A DNA stretch of 64,000 bases from a bacterium 0.1xD8-71 (GCA_003612405.1 RAYR01000008.1:124001-188000); one strand, 5' to 3'; positions 8,484 through 18,148 are shown, counted from the first letter of the stretch. Notes: a model not told the origin generated them from the letters alone. A program made the numbers and translations.

Positions 8484-9485
8484 TCAATCCAACTTATACT
8501 CGCCCAACGTCACGGCCATCACGGCCTTAATGGTGTGCATACGGTTCTCAGCCTCGTCAAAAACGATAGACTGTGGAGACTCAAAGACTTCATCCGTCAC
8601 TTCCAGTTCCTTCAAACCGTACTTCTCACCAATTTCTTTACCGATATCGGTGTTATAATCATGAAAGGCCGGCAGACAATGCATAAAGACTGCTTCCTTA
8701 CCGGCAAGCGCCATCACATGACTGTTGACCTGATAAGGCGTCAGGTCATGCAGACGCTCCTCCCACACTGCTTCCGGTTCTCCCATGGATACCCATACAT
8801 CTGTGTAGATCGCATCGGCGCCGGATGCTCCTGTCTCCACATCCTCTGTCAGCCTTATGCTGCCGCCCGTCTGTGCCGCAATCTTCTGACAGGTCTCTAC
8901 CAACCCATCCTCCGGGAAATATTTACTGCTGGTACAGGCCGTAAAGTCCATCCCCATCTTGGCGCAGGCTACCATCAATGAATTACCCATATTGTATCTG
9001 GCATCTCCCATGTACGTAAACTTAATCCCTTTCAGATGGCCAAAATGCTCCCGGATTGTCAGCAGATCCGCCAGCATCTGGGTGGGATGAAATTCATTGG
9101 TCAGTCCGTTCCACACAGGCACACCCGCATGCTTTGCCAGTTCTTCCACGATTTCCTGTCCATATCCACGGTACTCAATGCCTTCGTACATACGGCCAAG
9201 CACCCTTGCCGTATCTGCAATGCTCTCCTTCTTGCCAATCTGGGAACCTTTGGGATCCAGGTAAGTAGTACCCATGCCCAGGTCATGTGCCGCCACCTCA
9301 AAAGAACAGCGGGTTCTGGTGCTGGTCTTCTCAAAGATCAGGGCCACATTCTTGCCCCGGTGGATATCTGTCAAAATCCCTCTTTTCTTTTTATCCTTTA
9401 AATCCGCCGCCACATCGAGCATATACACAATCTCCTCCGGCGTAAAATCCAGAAGTTTCAAAAAGTTACGTCCTGCCAGGTTCAT
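8484..9485 (-). CDS. argF: Ornithine carbamoyltransferase
   Basis: 333 residues from the ATG at 9485, chosen because [15 protein letters not shown] is the family start and GGAAAG precedes it; the frame is open 14 codons further. It converts ornithine and carbamoyl phosphate to citrulline in arginine synthesis. Motifs: STRTRCSFE (carbamoyl phosphate), FHPTQMLAD, and MHCLPAFHD with the ornithine-site Cys. No other arginine genes are near; a strong hairpin precedes it. Confidence 0.96.
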   Translation of the reverse strand: MNLAGRNFLKLLDFTPEEIVYMLDVAADLKDKKKRGILTDIHRGKNVALIFEKTSTRTRCSFEVAAHDLGMGTTYLDPKGSQIGKKESIADTARVLGRMYEGIEYRGYGQEIVEELAKHAGVPVWNGLTNEFHPTQMLADLLTIREHFGHLKGIKFTYMGDARYNMGNSLMVACAKMGMDFTACTSSKYFPEDGLVETCQKIAAQTGGSIRLTEDVETGASGADAIYTDVWVSMGEPEAVWEERLHDLTPYQVNSHVMALAGKEAVFMHCLPAFHDYNTDIGKEIGEKYGLKELEVTDEVFESPQSIVFDEAENRMHTIKAVMAVTLGEYKLD

Positions 9486-9529
9486 AATTTTACTTTCCTT
9501 TCCCCAATAATCTATACGATACACCAAAC

Positions 9530-9552
9530 AGGACGGTCTGTAAAACCGTCCT
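9530..9552 (-). promoter_or_regulatory. Hairpin in the argF leader
   Basis: Perfect 8-bp stem AGGACGGT/ACCGTCCT with a 7-base loop, 45 bases before the argF start. The following bases are GTTTGGTG on the minus strand, too poor in T for a convincing terminator, so it may be an attenuator or an upstream-transcript end. Role not determined. Confidence 0.4.
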
Positions 9553-9564
9553 GCTTAAAAAGTA

Positions 9565-9614
9565 AATTCCTTCGGAATTAACTTTGCGAGATCCGCTTCG
9601 CGGCCTCGTAATCG
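9565..9614 (+). repeat. REP-like intergenic repeat, copy A
   Basis: A small perfect hairpin (AATTCC, loop TTC, GGAATT at 9566-9580) is followed by the conserved imperfect palindrome with arms CGAGATCCGC and GCGGCCTCG at 9587-9608. The same palindrome occurs at 33094-33115 and 41206-41227, always on the plus strand. Confidence 0.7.
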
Positions 9615-9647
9615 AATACAACTCTTAATCGCGTGCAACCCGATTTG

Positions 9648-10568
9648 TTATTTAAAGATTTCCTTCGCAGAAGCTGCCAATCCGGCAAGTCCCTGAATCT
9701 CTGAGGGAATAATAATCTTGGTGGCCTGACCGTCCGCCGCTTTCTCAAAAGCTTCCAGGCTCTTGATCTTCAACACAGCCTCGTCAGCGCCGGCCTCACG
9801 GATCATACGGATACCGTCTGCGGTAGCCTTCTGCACCTTGAGGATTGCCTCAGCTTCACCTTCCGCCTCACGGATCATCTTTTCCTTCTGTGCCTCAGCA
9901 CGCAGGATTGCGGACTGTTTCTCTGCCTCCGCCTCCAGGATCGCAGATTCCTTCTGGCCTTCCGCTACCAGGACAGTGGACTTCTTCTCACCTTCCGCAC
10001 GAAGAATCGCCTCACGGCGTTCACGTTCTGCCTTCATCTGTTTCTCCATGGCATCCTGGATTGCTGCCGGCGGAATGATATTCTTAAGTTCCACACGGTT
10101 TACCTTAATACCCCAGGGATCTGTAGCGATATCGAGAGAGGCGCGCATCTTCGTGTTGATAACCTCTCTGGATGTCAATGTCTGGTCAAGTTCCATCTCA
10201 CCAATGATATTACGAAGGGTGGTGGCTGTCAGATTCTCAATCGCCATGATCGGATTCTCCACACCATAGGCAAAAAGCTTCGGGTCTGTAATCTGGAAAA
10301 ATACCACCGTATCAATACGCATCGTAACGTTATCTTTGGTGATCACGGGCTGTGGTGCGAAATCCACCACCTGTTCCTTCAAAACGACTCTTTTGGCCAC
10401 TTTATCAATAAAAGGTACTTTCAAATGCAATCCTACAGACCAGGTCTGCTGGTATGCCCCCAATCTCTCCACAACATATGCATGTGCCTGCGGTACAATC
10501 TTGATACAGGAAAACAAGACTATAACGATCAGGATCAATAGAACCACTAACGCAAGGATACCACCCAT
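9648..10568 (-). CDS. SPFH-domain protein (slipin/stomatin type)
   Basis: 306 residues from the ATG at 10568, which has GGAGG five bases upstream; four more codons are open. A single N-terminal membrane helix (MGGILALVVLLILIVIVLF) is followed by the SPFH/band-7 domain (~30-190, VPQAHAYVVERLGAYQ) and a long Ala/Glu-rich coiled coil (~190-260). Such proteins form membrane microdomain scaffolds. It follows an NfeD gene by 24 bases, the well-known slipin-NfeD pairing. Confidence 0.93.
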   Translation of the reverse strand: MGGILALVVLLILIVIVLFSCIKIVPQAHAYVVERLGAYQQTWSVGLHLKVPFIDKVAKRVVLKEQVVDFAPQPVITKDNVTMRIDTVVFFQITDPKLFAYGVENPIMAIENLTATTLRNIIGEMELDQTLTSREVINTKMRASLDIATDPWGIKVNRVELKNIIPPAAIQDAMEKQMKAERERREAILRAEGEKKSTVLVAEGQKESAILEAEAEKQSAILRAEAQKEKMIREAEGEAEAILKVQKATADGIRMIREAGADEAVLKIKSLEAFEKAADGQATKIIIPSEIQGLAGLAASAKEIFK

Positions 10569-10592
10569 TTTTTCCTCCATTCCGAAGTATGA

Positions 10593-11048
10593 CTATACCT
10601 CTTTTTGCTCTTCTACAATTAATTTTACACCGTTGATGGCCAGAATCGTAGTCACTGTACCCACCGGCAGCCTGACGCCGTCTACCCGGGTACGCGCTGA
10701 CCATTCCATACCGCCCACATTGACCTGTCCAATGCCTTGCAGATTGTCAATCTCGCTGATCACAATGGCCTGACGCCCCACCAGACTCTCCGCATTGGTA
10801 CGAACCCTGTCCCTGTTAAAATACTTGACCGCAAGGGGTCTGGTAAAATACAACAGGAGTGCGGATGCCACCAAAAACAGGATAACCTGTAGCGCAAGCG
10901 GTACACCAAACAGAGAAGCTATCGCCGCAATCAAAGCGCCGCCTGCAAACCAGATTGTCGTAAGACCCATCGTGAGGAGTTCTATGACAACCAATGCTAC
11001 TAAAACCGCCAGCCACACAACTGTCATATTCCAATCCAATACCTGCAC
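10593..11048 (-). CDS. NfeD-family membrane protein
   Basis: 151 residues, starting with GTG behind AAAGGAGTGAGG. Two or three membrane helices occupy ~8-85; the C-terminal OB-fold domain contains VGRQAIVISEIDNLQGIGQVNVGGMEWSA, typical of NfeD. It has no protease domain, so it is the short NfeD form. It works with the slipin encoded just downstream. Confidence 0.92.
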   Translation of the reverse strand: MQVLDWNMTVVWLAVLVALVVIELLTMGLTTIWFAGGALIAAIASLFGVPLALQVILFLVASALLLYFTRPLAVKYFNRDRVRTNAESLVGRQAIVISEIDNLQGIGQVNVGGMEWSARTRVDGVRLPVGTVTTILAINGVKLIVEEQKEV

Positions 11049-11092
11049 TCGTCCTCACTCCTTTTCCCTGTCATTGTTATGCCAACATGATT

Positions 11093-11121
11093 ATTCTACT
11101 ATATTATTCCCAAAGTAGCAA
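11093..11121 (-). promoter_or_regulatory. Promoter of the nfeD-slipin pair
   Basis: Minus-strand -35 TTGCTA (11116-11121), 17-bp spacer, -10 TAGAAT (11093-11098), 44 bases before the nfeD start. Confidence 0.55.
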
Positions 11122-11160
11122 GAAATATCGACACTTTCTACCTTTTATGCTCTTTCTGTT

Positions 11161-12240
11161 TTACCAGAATACCTGATGATCAATCAAAAGGCCCTCGTGA
11201 TTGCCTGCCCGTCTGAAATGGGTTGCACCGCCCACGTTCGTCTCTCCGGCAATTGCCGCCTGAGCCGCCTGATAACAACTCTCCGGAATATCACCGCCAT
11301 AAACCCGGGCCACCTTACCATTGATAGCCGGCGTAAACTGTCCGGATGCATAAATAACACCAGATATTGTATTGGGATAGGCCGGACTCCTGACACGGTT
11401 CATAACCACCGCACCTACAGCCAGTTTACCATTATAAGTCTCACTGCCTGCCTCACAATAAATCAGTGCCGCCAAAAGTCTGGTATCATCGCCGCCCACA
11501 ACAACAGCACCCTGATTAGCCGTCAGCTTCGCCTTTCGCTCTGCTTCCTCACGCTTCTGGATTGCCACCATTGTCTCGCCTTCGTCAATGTGGAAATCTA
11601 TATCCACATACTCCGCCGAAACATAGCCAACTTTCTCATCATACTTAACGCTGATCCAGTCGTCATCAAGCGTTTCTATAATCTCCAGCTCCTCATCCTC
11701 GGGGATAAAGCCCATGGCCTGTGCATTGACATCAGGCTCCTCCCGCACACACAATGCCTCCGTCTTTATCAGCACGATCAGATTGCCCACCTCATCGGCA
11801 AGCTCTTCCGCTTCCTCTCCAAAAAGAAGATATTCATCGTTGGCCCAGCCCACCAGATCGCCGCTCCGGAGTCTTGTCCAGCCATCCTTACGTTCCAAAA
11901 TCCTGCCGCCGCAGTCCTTATAAAGCAATCCTACTTTATCGGATTTCTCATCTGCCTCTGCACGTACATTCATGGCCACCTGTACATTCACCATGACCAG
12001 GTCGGACTCTTTCTCTCTCCTGGCTCCTCCTGCCTGTGACATCTCTGCCAGCTCTTGGATCGCCTCCTCATCAGTCGAACCGGACGACGGATCCATAATC
12101 TTTGTAATCCCTGCATTTAAAGTATCCAGATACTCTTTCCTGCTGACAGCCTGTACATCCATACGTGACATGCCCAGTACACTCAGACTGAGAATAAGCC
12201 CGACAAGCAGAATTCCGTATCGTCTTCTGCCTCTCAGCAT
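11161..12240 (-). CDS. Exported SH3b-SleB-type cell wall hydrolase
   Basis: 359 residues from the ATG at 12240 (GGAGGAG five bases upstream; the frame is open 18 codons further). An N-terminal signal segment (RRRYGILLVGLILSLSVLG) directs export. Two bacterial SH3 domains follow (~80-145 VNVRAEADEKSDKVGLL; ~150-215 CVREEPDVNAQAMGFI). The C-terminal ~115 residues are a SleB/CwlJ hydrolase domain (LLAALIYCEAGSETYNGKLAVGAVVMNRV ... FTPAINGKV). SleB-type domains cleave peptidoglycan in spore cortex or cell wall; the SH3 pair suggests a wall enzyme. Confidence 0.92.
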   Translation of the reverse strand: MLRGRRRYGILLVGLILSLSVLGMSRMDVQAVSRKEYLDTLNAGITKIMDPSSGSTDEEAIQELAEMSQAGGARREKESDLVMVNVQVAMNVRAEADEKSDKVGLLYKDCGGRILERKDGWTRLRSGDLVGWANDEYLLFGEEAEELADEVGNLIVLIKTEALCVREEPDVNAQAMGFIPEDEELEIIETLDDDWISVKYDEKVGYVSAEYVDIDFHIDEGETMVAIQKREEAERKAKLTANQGAVVVGGDDTRLLAALIYCEAGSETYNGKLAVGAVVMNRVRSPAYPNTISGVIYASGQFTPAINGKVARVYGGDIPESCYQAAQAAIAGETNVGGATHFRRAGNHEGLLIDHQVFW

Positions 12241-12303
12241 AAATGCTCCTCCATCCTCCCACAATAAGATTGTTACAAAATTGTTACAATCCAAGTATGG
12301 ATA

Positions 12304-12332
12304 ATTTTAGCAAACCACCTATTCTTTGTCAA
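12304..12332 (-). promoter_or_regulatory. Promoter of the SleB-like hydrolase
   Basis: Minus-strand -35 TTGACA (12327-12332), 17-bp spacer, -10 TAAAAT (12304-12309). Confidence 0.7.
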
Positions 12333-12392
12333 GTTTACGCAGCATGTCCCTCTTTTATGCTACTTTTATAATACTTTTCTGTTACTAAATCT

Positions 12393-13187
12393 TTACAATT
12401 TTTTTGTCTTTTCGACCGCGGCAAGAAGGGCATCCATGACCGCTCCGCGAAACCCTCTTTCTTCTAATATACGTACCCCCTCTATCGTAGTACCCGCCGG
12501 GGAACAGACCATATCCTTCAACTCACCGGGGTGCCTGCCCGTCTCCAGCAGCAGTTTCGCACTTCCATACACTGCCTGCGCCGCAAATTCATAGGCTTTG
12601 GCTCTGGGCATACCCGCTGCCACACCTGCATCTGCCATGGCTTCAATAAACATAAACACATAAGCCGGCGAACTGCCGCCGACTGCACCCACCGCATCTA
12701 TCAGACGCTCCTCTATAAAATCAGCCTTGCCAAAGCTTTCCATCAGGCGCAGGCTGTACTGTCTCTCCTCGTCGGAGACGGCTTCATTTACACAGATTCC
12801 CGTACAGCCCGCTCCCACCAGGGCGGGTGTATTAGGCATACAGCGCACCAGTTTCATCTGTTTGCCAAAGGTCTGCTCCAGCCAGGCAAGCGTCTTACCG
12901 GCAGCTATACTGATCACCAGGGTATCTTCCCTCACCGCATCCCGGATTTCCGCTATCACCTCTCCCAGAAACTGCGGTTTCACTGCCAGGATAAGTACCT
13001 CCGCCTGGCTGGCCACGGCCACATTGGAATCCATGGTCCGGATACCGTACTCGCTCCCTACAGCCTCCAGCGTCTTCTGTGTCTTCGCAGAACCCAGAAT
13101 ATCCCCCGCGGAGACAATCTCCTTCTCCAGCATACCGCCAATGATTGCCCGCGCCATATTACCCAGTCCGATAAATCCGATTTTCAT
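12393..13187 (-). CDS. proC: Pyrroline-5-carboxylate reductase
   Basis: 264 residues. It reduces 1-pyrroline-5-carboxylate to proline. N-terminal Rossmann motif GFIGLGNMARAIIGGM, VKPQ, then the signature near the C-terminus (DMVCSPAGTTIEGVRILEERGFR). Monocistronic, in its own intergenic setting; the 160-base upstream gap holds an inverted TTATAC/GTATAA repeat that might be an operator but is unproven. Confidence 0.96.
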   Translation of the reverse strand: MKIGFIGLGNMARAIIGGMLEKEIVSAGDILGSAKTQKTLEAVGSEYGIRTMDSNVAVASQAEVLILAVKPQFLGEVIAEIRDAVREDTLVISIAAGKTLAWLEQTFGKQMKLVRCMPNTPALVGAGCTGICVNEAVSDEERQYSLRLMESFGKADFIEERLIDAVGAVGGSSPAYVFMFIEAMADAGVAAGMPRAKAYEFAAQAVYGSAKLLLETGRHPGELKDMVCSPAGTTIEGVRILEERGFRGAVMDALLAAVEKTKKL

Positions 13188-13349
13188 AAGAATATATTCC
13201 TTTCTTCTTTATTTTTAGAACGTATGTTATTTATATTTTTGACATTAAATTTTGTTTTAATTATTTTATACTACACGTATAATAATATCAATCATTCAAA
13301 AGGAGAAATATGGGAAACACGTGTTATTCTCATTCTTAAAACAATTAAA

Positions 13350-14141
13350 TCACATCCGTCTTTGTCGATATGCCTCATATAATAAAACAGAGGAAGCCAC
13401 GGCTGCGTTAAGAGACTCCACACTTCCTTCCATCGGAATCTTTATCAAGGCATCTGCACAGGCTGCTGTCTCCTCCCGCAGACCGTTCCCCTCATTGCCG
13501 ATCAGAAAGGCTGTACCTTTACGATAGTCGCCGGCCTCATACAAGGCTTTTCCCGCTAAATGCGCGGCATACACACAGACATCGTTTTCTTGCAGCACCT
13601 TTATAATAGAAGAAACATCCTCCACATACAGAAAGGGAACTCTGTAAACGGACCCCATTGTGGAGCGGATTGTCTTGGGATTATAAATATCCACCGTGCG
13701 GCTGCTCATAATCACGCCGTTTACGCCGGCAGCCTCCGCCGTCCGAAAGATGGTCCCCAGATTTCCCGGATCCTGAATATCCTCCAGTATGATATATAAC
13801 GGATGATTTTTTATGCTTTTTTTTAGCAAAAATGCTAAATTATAATTTAACTGCCTTACCAGACACAAAATTCCCTGAGGTGTCACGGTGTCCGACATCT
13901 TAGCAAACACTTCATCCGACACCAATTCATAAGAAAGATTTTCCAGTTTTTCTCTGCATACCTGAAGCATCTCATTCTCGGCACTTTGGGCCACATATAT
14001 CCCGCAGATTCGTTCTTCCGGTGCCTCCAGAAACATCTTTACGCCTTCCACCACAAAAACATTCTTCTTCTGCCGTTCCTTTCCTTTCTGGGAAAGCGCC
14101 GCAATTTCTTTTACTGTCTTGTTACTGAGACTGGTAATCAT
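13350..14141 (-). CDS. TrmH/SpoU-family RNA 2'-O-methyltransferase
   Basis: 263 residues from the ATG at 14141 (GGGAGG upstream; the frame is open further). An N-terminal L30-like substrate-binding domain is followed by the SPOUT domain with knot motifs: LEDIQDPGNLGTIFRTAEAAG, FLIGNEGNGLREE, IKIPMEGSVESLNAAVASSVLLYE. It methylates ribose in rRNA or tRNA; the exact target is not evident (it resembles the TrmH-like 23S enzymes). It overlaps the end of the NrtR-like gene by 20 bases. Confidence 0.93.
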   Translation of the reverse strand: MITSLSNKTVKEIAALSQKGKERQKKNVFVVEGVKMFLEAPEERICGIYVAQSAENEMLQVCREKLENLSYELVSDEVFAKMSDTVTPQGILCLVRQLNYNLAFLLKKSIKNHPLYIILEDIQDPGNLGTIFRTAEAAGVNGVIMSSRTVDIYNPKTIRSTMGSVYRVPFLYVEDVSSIIKVLQENDVCVYAAHLAGKALYEAGDYRKGTAFLIGNEGNGLREETAACADALIKIPMEGSVESLNAAVASSVLLYEAYRQRRM

Positions 14142-14883
14142 CTGAACCTCCCACTGCTCCCATCCCCTGCAATGACTCTTTATAACGGAAAATCCTGGAA
14201 GGACGATGTCCGGCATTGGATGTCATTCTCCCGGTATCCTCCAGTTTATCACTGATTGTCCTGCGAAATGCGGCAGGAAGCAGTTTTTTCCCGAGAATGA
14301 GTTCGTACACCTCCTGCAATTCGCTGATGGTAAATTCCTCAGGCATCATATGAAAAACAATATCCGTATAATTGATCTTTCCCCGAAGCCGTTTCAGTGC
14401 TTCTTCAATCATCTGGTTATGGTCGAAGGCAAGCTCCATGTTACGGATTTCCTCTATGCCGAACCACTGCGCTCCCGCAGTGCTTGTCCGGCCGATATCC
14501 ACCAGGGAAATATAGGCACAGCTGACAATCCGCATCCTGGGATCGCGCTCCACACTGCCAAAAGTATAAAGCTGTTCACTGTAAATATCACTCAGGCCCG
14601 TCTTGTCTGACAGGACGCGTTTCAGGGTGTCCTCAAAAGTCTCCTTTTCCCCGACAAAACCGCCCGGCAGGCTGTAGCGTCCTTTATAGGGATATTGTTC
14701 CCGTTTCACCAACAGTATGTTGAGAGACTGTCTGTCCAGCTTCCGGTAATTATCCGTCGTATCTTTCGCCACCCCCACTACGATTGCATCCACCGTGATG
14801 GAGATAGGAGCGTATTGCTCCGGATGGTACCGGCTTAAAAATTCTCTTTCACCCTCATCCAGCACCCTGCTTATTCCACTCAT
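14122..14883 (-). CDS. nrtR: NrtR-type NAD regulator (degenerate Nudix + winged helix)
   Basis: 253 residues. Residues ~20-160 form a Nudix fold, but its box reads GGFVGEKETFEDTLKRVLSDKTGL: the catalytic REUxEE core is replaced by RVLSDK, so hydrolysis is unlikely. A C-terminal winged helix (~170-240, FTISELQEVYELILGKKLLPAAFRRTISDKL) follows. This is the layout of NrtR, an ADP-ribose-responsive repressor of NAD salvage genes. Directly upstream on the same strand lie nadE, nadV, prs and a nicotinamidase gene, which fits that role. It has its own promoter (14905-14933). Confidence 0.87.
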   Translation of the reverse strand: MSGISRVLDEGEREFLSRYHPEQYAPISITVDAIVVGVAKDTTDNYRKLDRQSLNILLVKREQYPYKGRYSLPGGFVGEKETFEDTLKRVLSDKTGLSDIYSEQLYTFGSVERDPRMRIVSCAYISLVDIGRTSTAGAQWFGIEEIRNMELAFDHNQMIEEALKRLRGKINYTDIVFHMMPEEFTISELQEVYELILGKKLLPAAFRRTISDKLEDTGRMTSNAGHRPSRIFRYKESLQGMGAVGGSDDYQSQ

Positions 14884-14904
14884 ACCTACTACCCTCCTAC
14901 CGCT

Positions 14905-14933
14905 ATTATACTTCCGATTCCATTCTTTGACAA
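14905..14933 (-). promoter_or_regulatory. Promoter of the NrtR-like gene
   Basis: Minus-strand -35 TTGTCA (14928-14933), 17-bp spacer, -10 TATAAT (14905-14910), 22 bases before the start codon. It allows expression of the regulator apart from the NAD operon. Confidence 0.7.
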
Positions 14934-15067
14934 TTGTGCTATAAGGTAACGCATGTTGTTTTATATGTCGTATGAATATTCCTATGCCAAGATACCTGCC
15001 GGAACAGATAGAAAATTCTTCGTCAGCTCGCTTTCGCTCCTTTCACAGCACAACAGATGAAAAGTAA

Positions 15068-15802
15068 CTACAGCGTAAATTTCGGCATTACATCCAGCTT
15101 GAACAGATTCTTCTTATGTAATCGGTCAATCTTCTCTCTTACCGCCTCGTCTTCTATTTCCCCGGTGCGGATATATCTGTCCAGCACCTCATAAGTAAAG
15201 CCCAGATTATCCTCATCGCTTTTACCGCAAAGTCCATCGGAAGGTACTTTTTCAATCAGATCCTCCGGCAGTCCTGCCGCACGGCCCACCAGCTTGACTT
15301 CCCCCACGGTCAGATCGGACAAAGGACTGAAATCCCCCACGCTGTCACCATAGCGGGTGGAATATCCCACCCAGTCTTCCGAAAGATTACAGGTATTTGC
15401 AACCCGGCCATTCCTGGACTGCGAAACCGCATACAAAACCACCATCCGCAGGCGAGCCGGCAGATTGACGGTAGCCTGCACTCTCATATCCTCGTTCAGC
15501 GCTGACTCCACACCCCTTGTTACCGCCTGCACAACCGGCGCGATATTGACAGTGACAGACTCTATCCCCAGAAATTCCACCAGTTTCCTGGCCATATCAA
15601 TATCCGCCTGCTCTCCGTTCGGCATCAGTACCCCCAGCACCCTTTCCCTGCCAAGAGCTTCCACACACAGGGCCGCCGCCACGGAACTGTCCTTTCCTCC
15701 CGAAATGCCAATGATACAGTTACATCCTCTGCCGTTCTTGTCAAAAAAATCCCTGATCCACGCCACACATCTGTCTTTTACTTCCTGCGCACAAAATGCC
15801 AT
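15068..15802 (-). CDS. nadE: NH3-dependent NAD synthetase
   Basis: 244 residues from the ATG at 15802 (GGAGGG seven bases upstream; five more codons are open). It amidates nicotinate adenine dinucleotide to NAD. The ATP-pyrophosphatase P-loop reads IIGISGGKDSSVAAALC; further motifs are RVANTCNLSEDWVGYSTRYGD and DFSPLSDLTVGEV. There is no glutaminase domain, so it uses ammonia. Located in the NAD salvage operon after nadV. Confidence 0.96.
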   Translation of the reverse strand: MAFCAQEVKDRCVAWIRDFFDKNGRGCNCIIGISGGKDSSVAAALCVEALGRERVLGVLMPNGEQADIDMARKLVEFLGIESVTVNIAPVVQAVTRGVESALNEDMRVQATVNLPARLRMVVLYAVSQSRNGRVANTCNLSEDWVGYSTRYGDSVGDFSPLSDLTVGEVKLVGRAAGLPEDLIEKVPSDGLCGKSDEDNLGFTYEVLDRYIRTGEIEDEAVREKIDRLHKKNLFKLDVMPKFTL

Positions 15803-15870
15803 CCTCTTTCCCTCCATTCCATTCCTGTCTTCTTTTGCTGTTTTTCTCCTGACTTTTTCCTGCCTTTTCT

Positions 15871-17340
15871 CTAAAAAGCACCCTCATGCAGCCTGTTTCT
15901 GATTTCCTGTAAAGACTGCTCCTTTAGCAGAACTCCATCTTTAAACACCGGCTGTAAAAGATTACTGCCACAAGACGCCTCTTCCCAATTCAGACCGTCC
16001 CTGTACTGCAATTCGCCGTTTTCCTCAAATACCACACAGCATCCTTTCTGGCTCTTCTTGAATCCTCCGTCTTTTGGATTCTTGAAAATCGGATAGGGTT
16101 CCCCGTCAATTTCGCAATAGGTGGCCTTAATGCAGGAACTGAAAGTATCCCTGGTAAAAGGCTTTAACATGCCGTCTTCCTCAATGCACTGGAAGGAAAA
16201 GGAACCTACACCGAGCGCCACATTGGAACAGGCAAAGCCATTTTCCATCAGAATCTGGTAAATCTGTTCGCAGCGCTGTACGGTAATGGAGTCCCCATAA
16301 ATGGCTTTCACATGAGGATCCAGCACCTTGTATCCCTTGCTGTTTACCGTGCCGCCAAACTCTTCCCACAATTTAAAAACCGTCCTGGTAACCACTTCCA
16401 CACAGTCGCCGGAATCGCCGCGCATCAACATACAGCCCTTGTGCGCCATGATTTCCTCTTTTATCTGCGGCAGTATATTGTCGATCACATTCCAATAATC
16501 ATAAGAATCCAGCACCACCGAAAAGCTGGTATGGGGATAAATCTCGGTCAGAAGTCTGCGAAGCAGTGTGATTTCATCTCCATCCACCGCATAATTACTG
16601 CACATAACCGCATGTTCTGTACTGGGACTGCCAAAAGCAACCGGCTCTTTGGTACAGTCACAGCAATAGGCCTGTTCCAGATAAGGAACTACCGGTACCG
16701 TAGCCGTATTTAAGAAAGACAGACACCATCCTGCACCGGCTTTGACGGCAGATTCTGTACATTCCTCGCCTCTGAAATCAAATGCCCCCAGAGCCTTTGC
16801 CTTCTCGATTGTATCCTCACAGGTCAGTCCATAATACCGATTCACAATTTCCCGGTAAGTATAACCCACCGTAGCGGCGATCATCGGATGCCAGCTTTCT
16901 GCGGAAATCAGGCTTTCTAAGGCCTGCGGCAGCCAGGCGAAATCCGGATGGGTATTGGTGATGCCAAACATAGGTACATGCACAGGAACCAGGGTTCCTT
17001 CCGGCAGCGCCACAATCTCAATCGGCAGATAGCCCAGTCTGTGAAGCTTCTCAATCTTTTCAATGCCGTACACATTCTGTCCCAGCGTATTGTCCAGCAC
17101 CCGTTTATACTCGGCAATCACTTCCTTGAAGGGTCTTTCAAAAAACTCCTTGTTAAAGTAGTCTGTCAGATATGTCCTGATCATGCCCTGCAACCCGAAC
17201 ATAACCACCTTATCCCATCTGTCAATCCGGCTCATTCTGGGCGTAAAATAAGACACGGACTTCGTCATTTTCTGTGGGAGCATCTCTGCATGTACTGCCT
17301 TATAATAGTCAATCAACAACATGGGATTCGTCTTATGCAT
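15871..17340 (-). CDS. nadV: Nicotinamide phosphoribosyltransferase (NAMPT/NadV)
   Basis: 489 residues from the ATG at 17340 (GAGGTG upstream), overlapping the end of the prs gene by 8 bases. NAMPT joins nicotinamide and PRPP to give NMN. The fold is that of long NAMPT proteins: DFRGEE and SPSTEHAVM (corresponding to the catalytic-His loop), VVLDSYDYWNVID, RGDSGD (PRPP/phosphate loop), GVGSFSFQ. With the adjacent Prs-like gene, which can supply PRPP, it forms a direct nicotinamide-to-NMN route that bypasses deamidation. Confidence 0.93.
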   Translation of the reverse strand: MHKTNPMLLIDYYKAVHAEMLPQKMTKSVSYFTPRMSRIDRWDKVVMFGLQGMIRTYLTDYFNKEFFERPFKEVIAEYKRVLDNTLGQNVYGIEKIEKLHRLGYLPIEIVALPEGTLVPVHVPMFGITNTHPDFAWLPQALESLISAESWHPMIAATVGYTYREIVNRYYGLTCEDTIEKAKALGAFDFRGEECTESAVKAGAGWCLSFLNTATVPVVPYLEQAYCCDCTKEPVAFGSPSTEHAVMCSNYAVDGDEITLLRRLLTEIYPHTSFSVVLDSYDYWNVIDNILPQIKEEIMAHKGCMLMRGDSGDCVEVVTRTVFKLWEEFGGTVNSKGYKVLDPHVKAIYGDSITVQRCEQIYQILMENGFACSNVALGVGSFSFQCIEEDGMLKPFTRDTFSSCIKATYCEIDGEPYPIFKNPKDGGFKKSQKGCCVVFEENGELQYRDGLNWEEASCGSNLLQPVFKDGVLLKEQSLQEIRNRLHEGAF

Positions 17341-18148
17341 AATCAAACACCTCAATCCTTTCGTCCCGTTTCGTAAAAATACTGTTGGTGGTATACACTT
17401 TCTCGATCAGCCCGCTTTCCAGAAGTTCTCCCTCCAGAATCGTATTTTCGCAATGAGAAATGTACAGATATATCTCTTTGGCCCCAAGCTCCTTAAGTTT
17501 CCTGGCACTGAAATAGAAAGTGCCCCCTCTGCTGCAAATATCGTCCATGATCAGAATCTTTCTGTCCCGGATACAATCTGCCATACCGGATACCTCAAGA
17601 CCCTTGATCTCCCCTGTTGCCCAGTCCCGGTTTTTAATACCGAAAGCATAGGGAAGCTTAAACATCCCGGAATACCGTTTGCAGGCTCCCTCATCGGGAT
17701 AGAATATGGTCAGATTCTGCGTTCCGCCAATCCTTTCGATGACCTTCTGCACATAGACTTCCGGTGTCCTTACCCGGATTCTGTCAAGCAGCGCCTCGCT
17801 GACCGAAGAGTGGGGATCTAAGACTGTGACAGATGTAAACTGTAGACAGTTGATTACCTGCGCAAAATATTTCAGGGTAAACACATCTTCCTGTGTCTTC
17901 ACACGATCCTGACGGGCGTTGGGGATATAAGGCATATCCAGGGACAAATCCGTTATCCCCTGTGCCCGAAGATGTCCTGCCAGATAAATCAGAGTTACCA
18001 GTTCCTCGTTATTTTCAAACAGCCAGGTAAGTACTGCTTTTCGTTCCGTTGTTCCCTCATTTGCTGTACCGGAAACTTTTTCCTTTAATAAAAGTGTGCC
18101 GTCCGGAAATTTATTGACACTTACGTCATTTTTATTGATTCTGATCAT
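17333..18148 (-). CDS. Ribose-phosphate pyrophosphokinase-like protein
   Basis: 271 residues from the ATG at 18148 (GGGGTGA upstream). It resembles PRPP synthetase with an N-terminal half and a PRPP-binding loop (KILIMDDICSRGGTFYFSARKL) in the C-terminal half; the central YIPNARQDR corresponds to the PYxRQDR stretch of Prs. It is shorter and more divergent than the housekeeping ~315-residue Prs and resembles the versions linked with nadV in phages and some bacteria. Probably makes PRPP for NAMPT. Confidence 0.88.
   Translation of the reverse strand: MIRINKNDVSVNKFPDGTLLLKEKVSGTANEGTTERKAVLTWLFENNEELVTLIYLAGHLRAQGITDLSLDMPYIPNARQDRVKTQEDVFTLKYFAQVINCLQFTSVTVLDPHSSVSEALLDRIRVRTPEVYVQKVIERIGGTQNLTIFYPDEGACKRYSGMFKLPYAFGIKNRDWATGEIKGLEVSGMADCIRDRKILIMDDICSRGGTFYFSARKLKELGAKEIYLYISHCENTILEGELLESGLIEKVYTTNSIFTKRDERIEVFDYA

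Noticed and set aside
9530..9552. The argF leader hairpin as a T-box or arginine riboswitch
   Set aside because: No T-box sequence or known aptamer blocks are visible; only a simple 8-bp hairpin.
13309..13338. A nine-codon plus-strand frame (MGNTCYSHS) behind AAAGGAG, possible leader peptide
   Set aside because: It is followed only by genes on the opposite strand, so there is nothing for it to control, and no well-spaced promoter was found.
14122..14883. An active Nudix hydrolase acting on ADP-ribose
   Set aside because: The catalytic Glu residues of the Nudix box are replaced and a DNA-binding domain follows, so a regulator is more likely.
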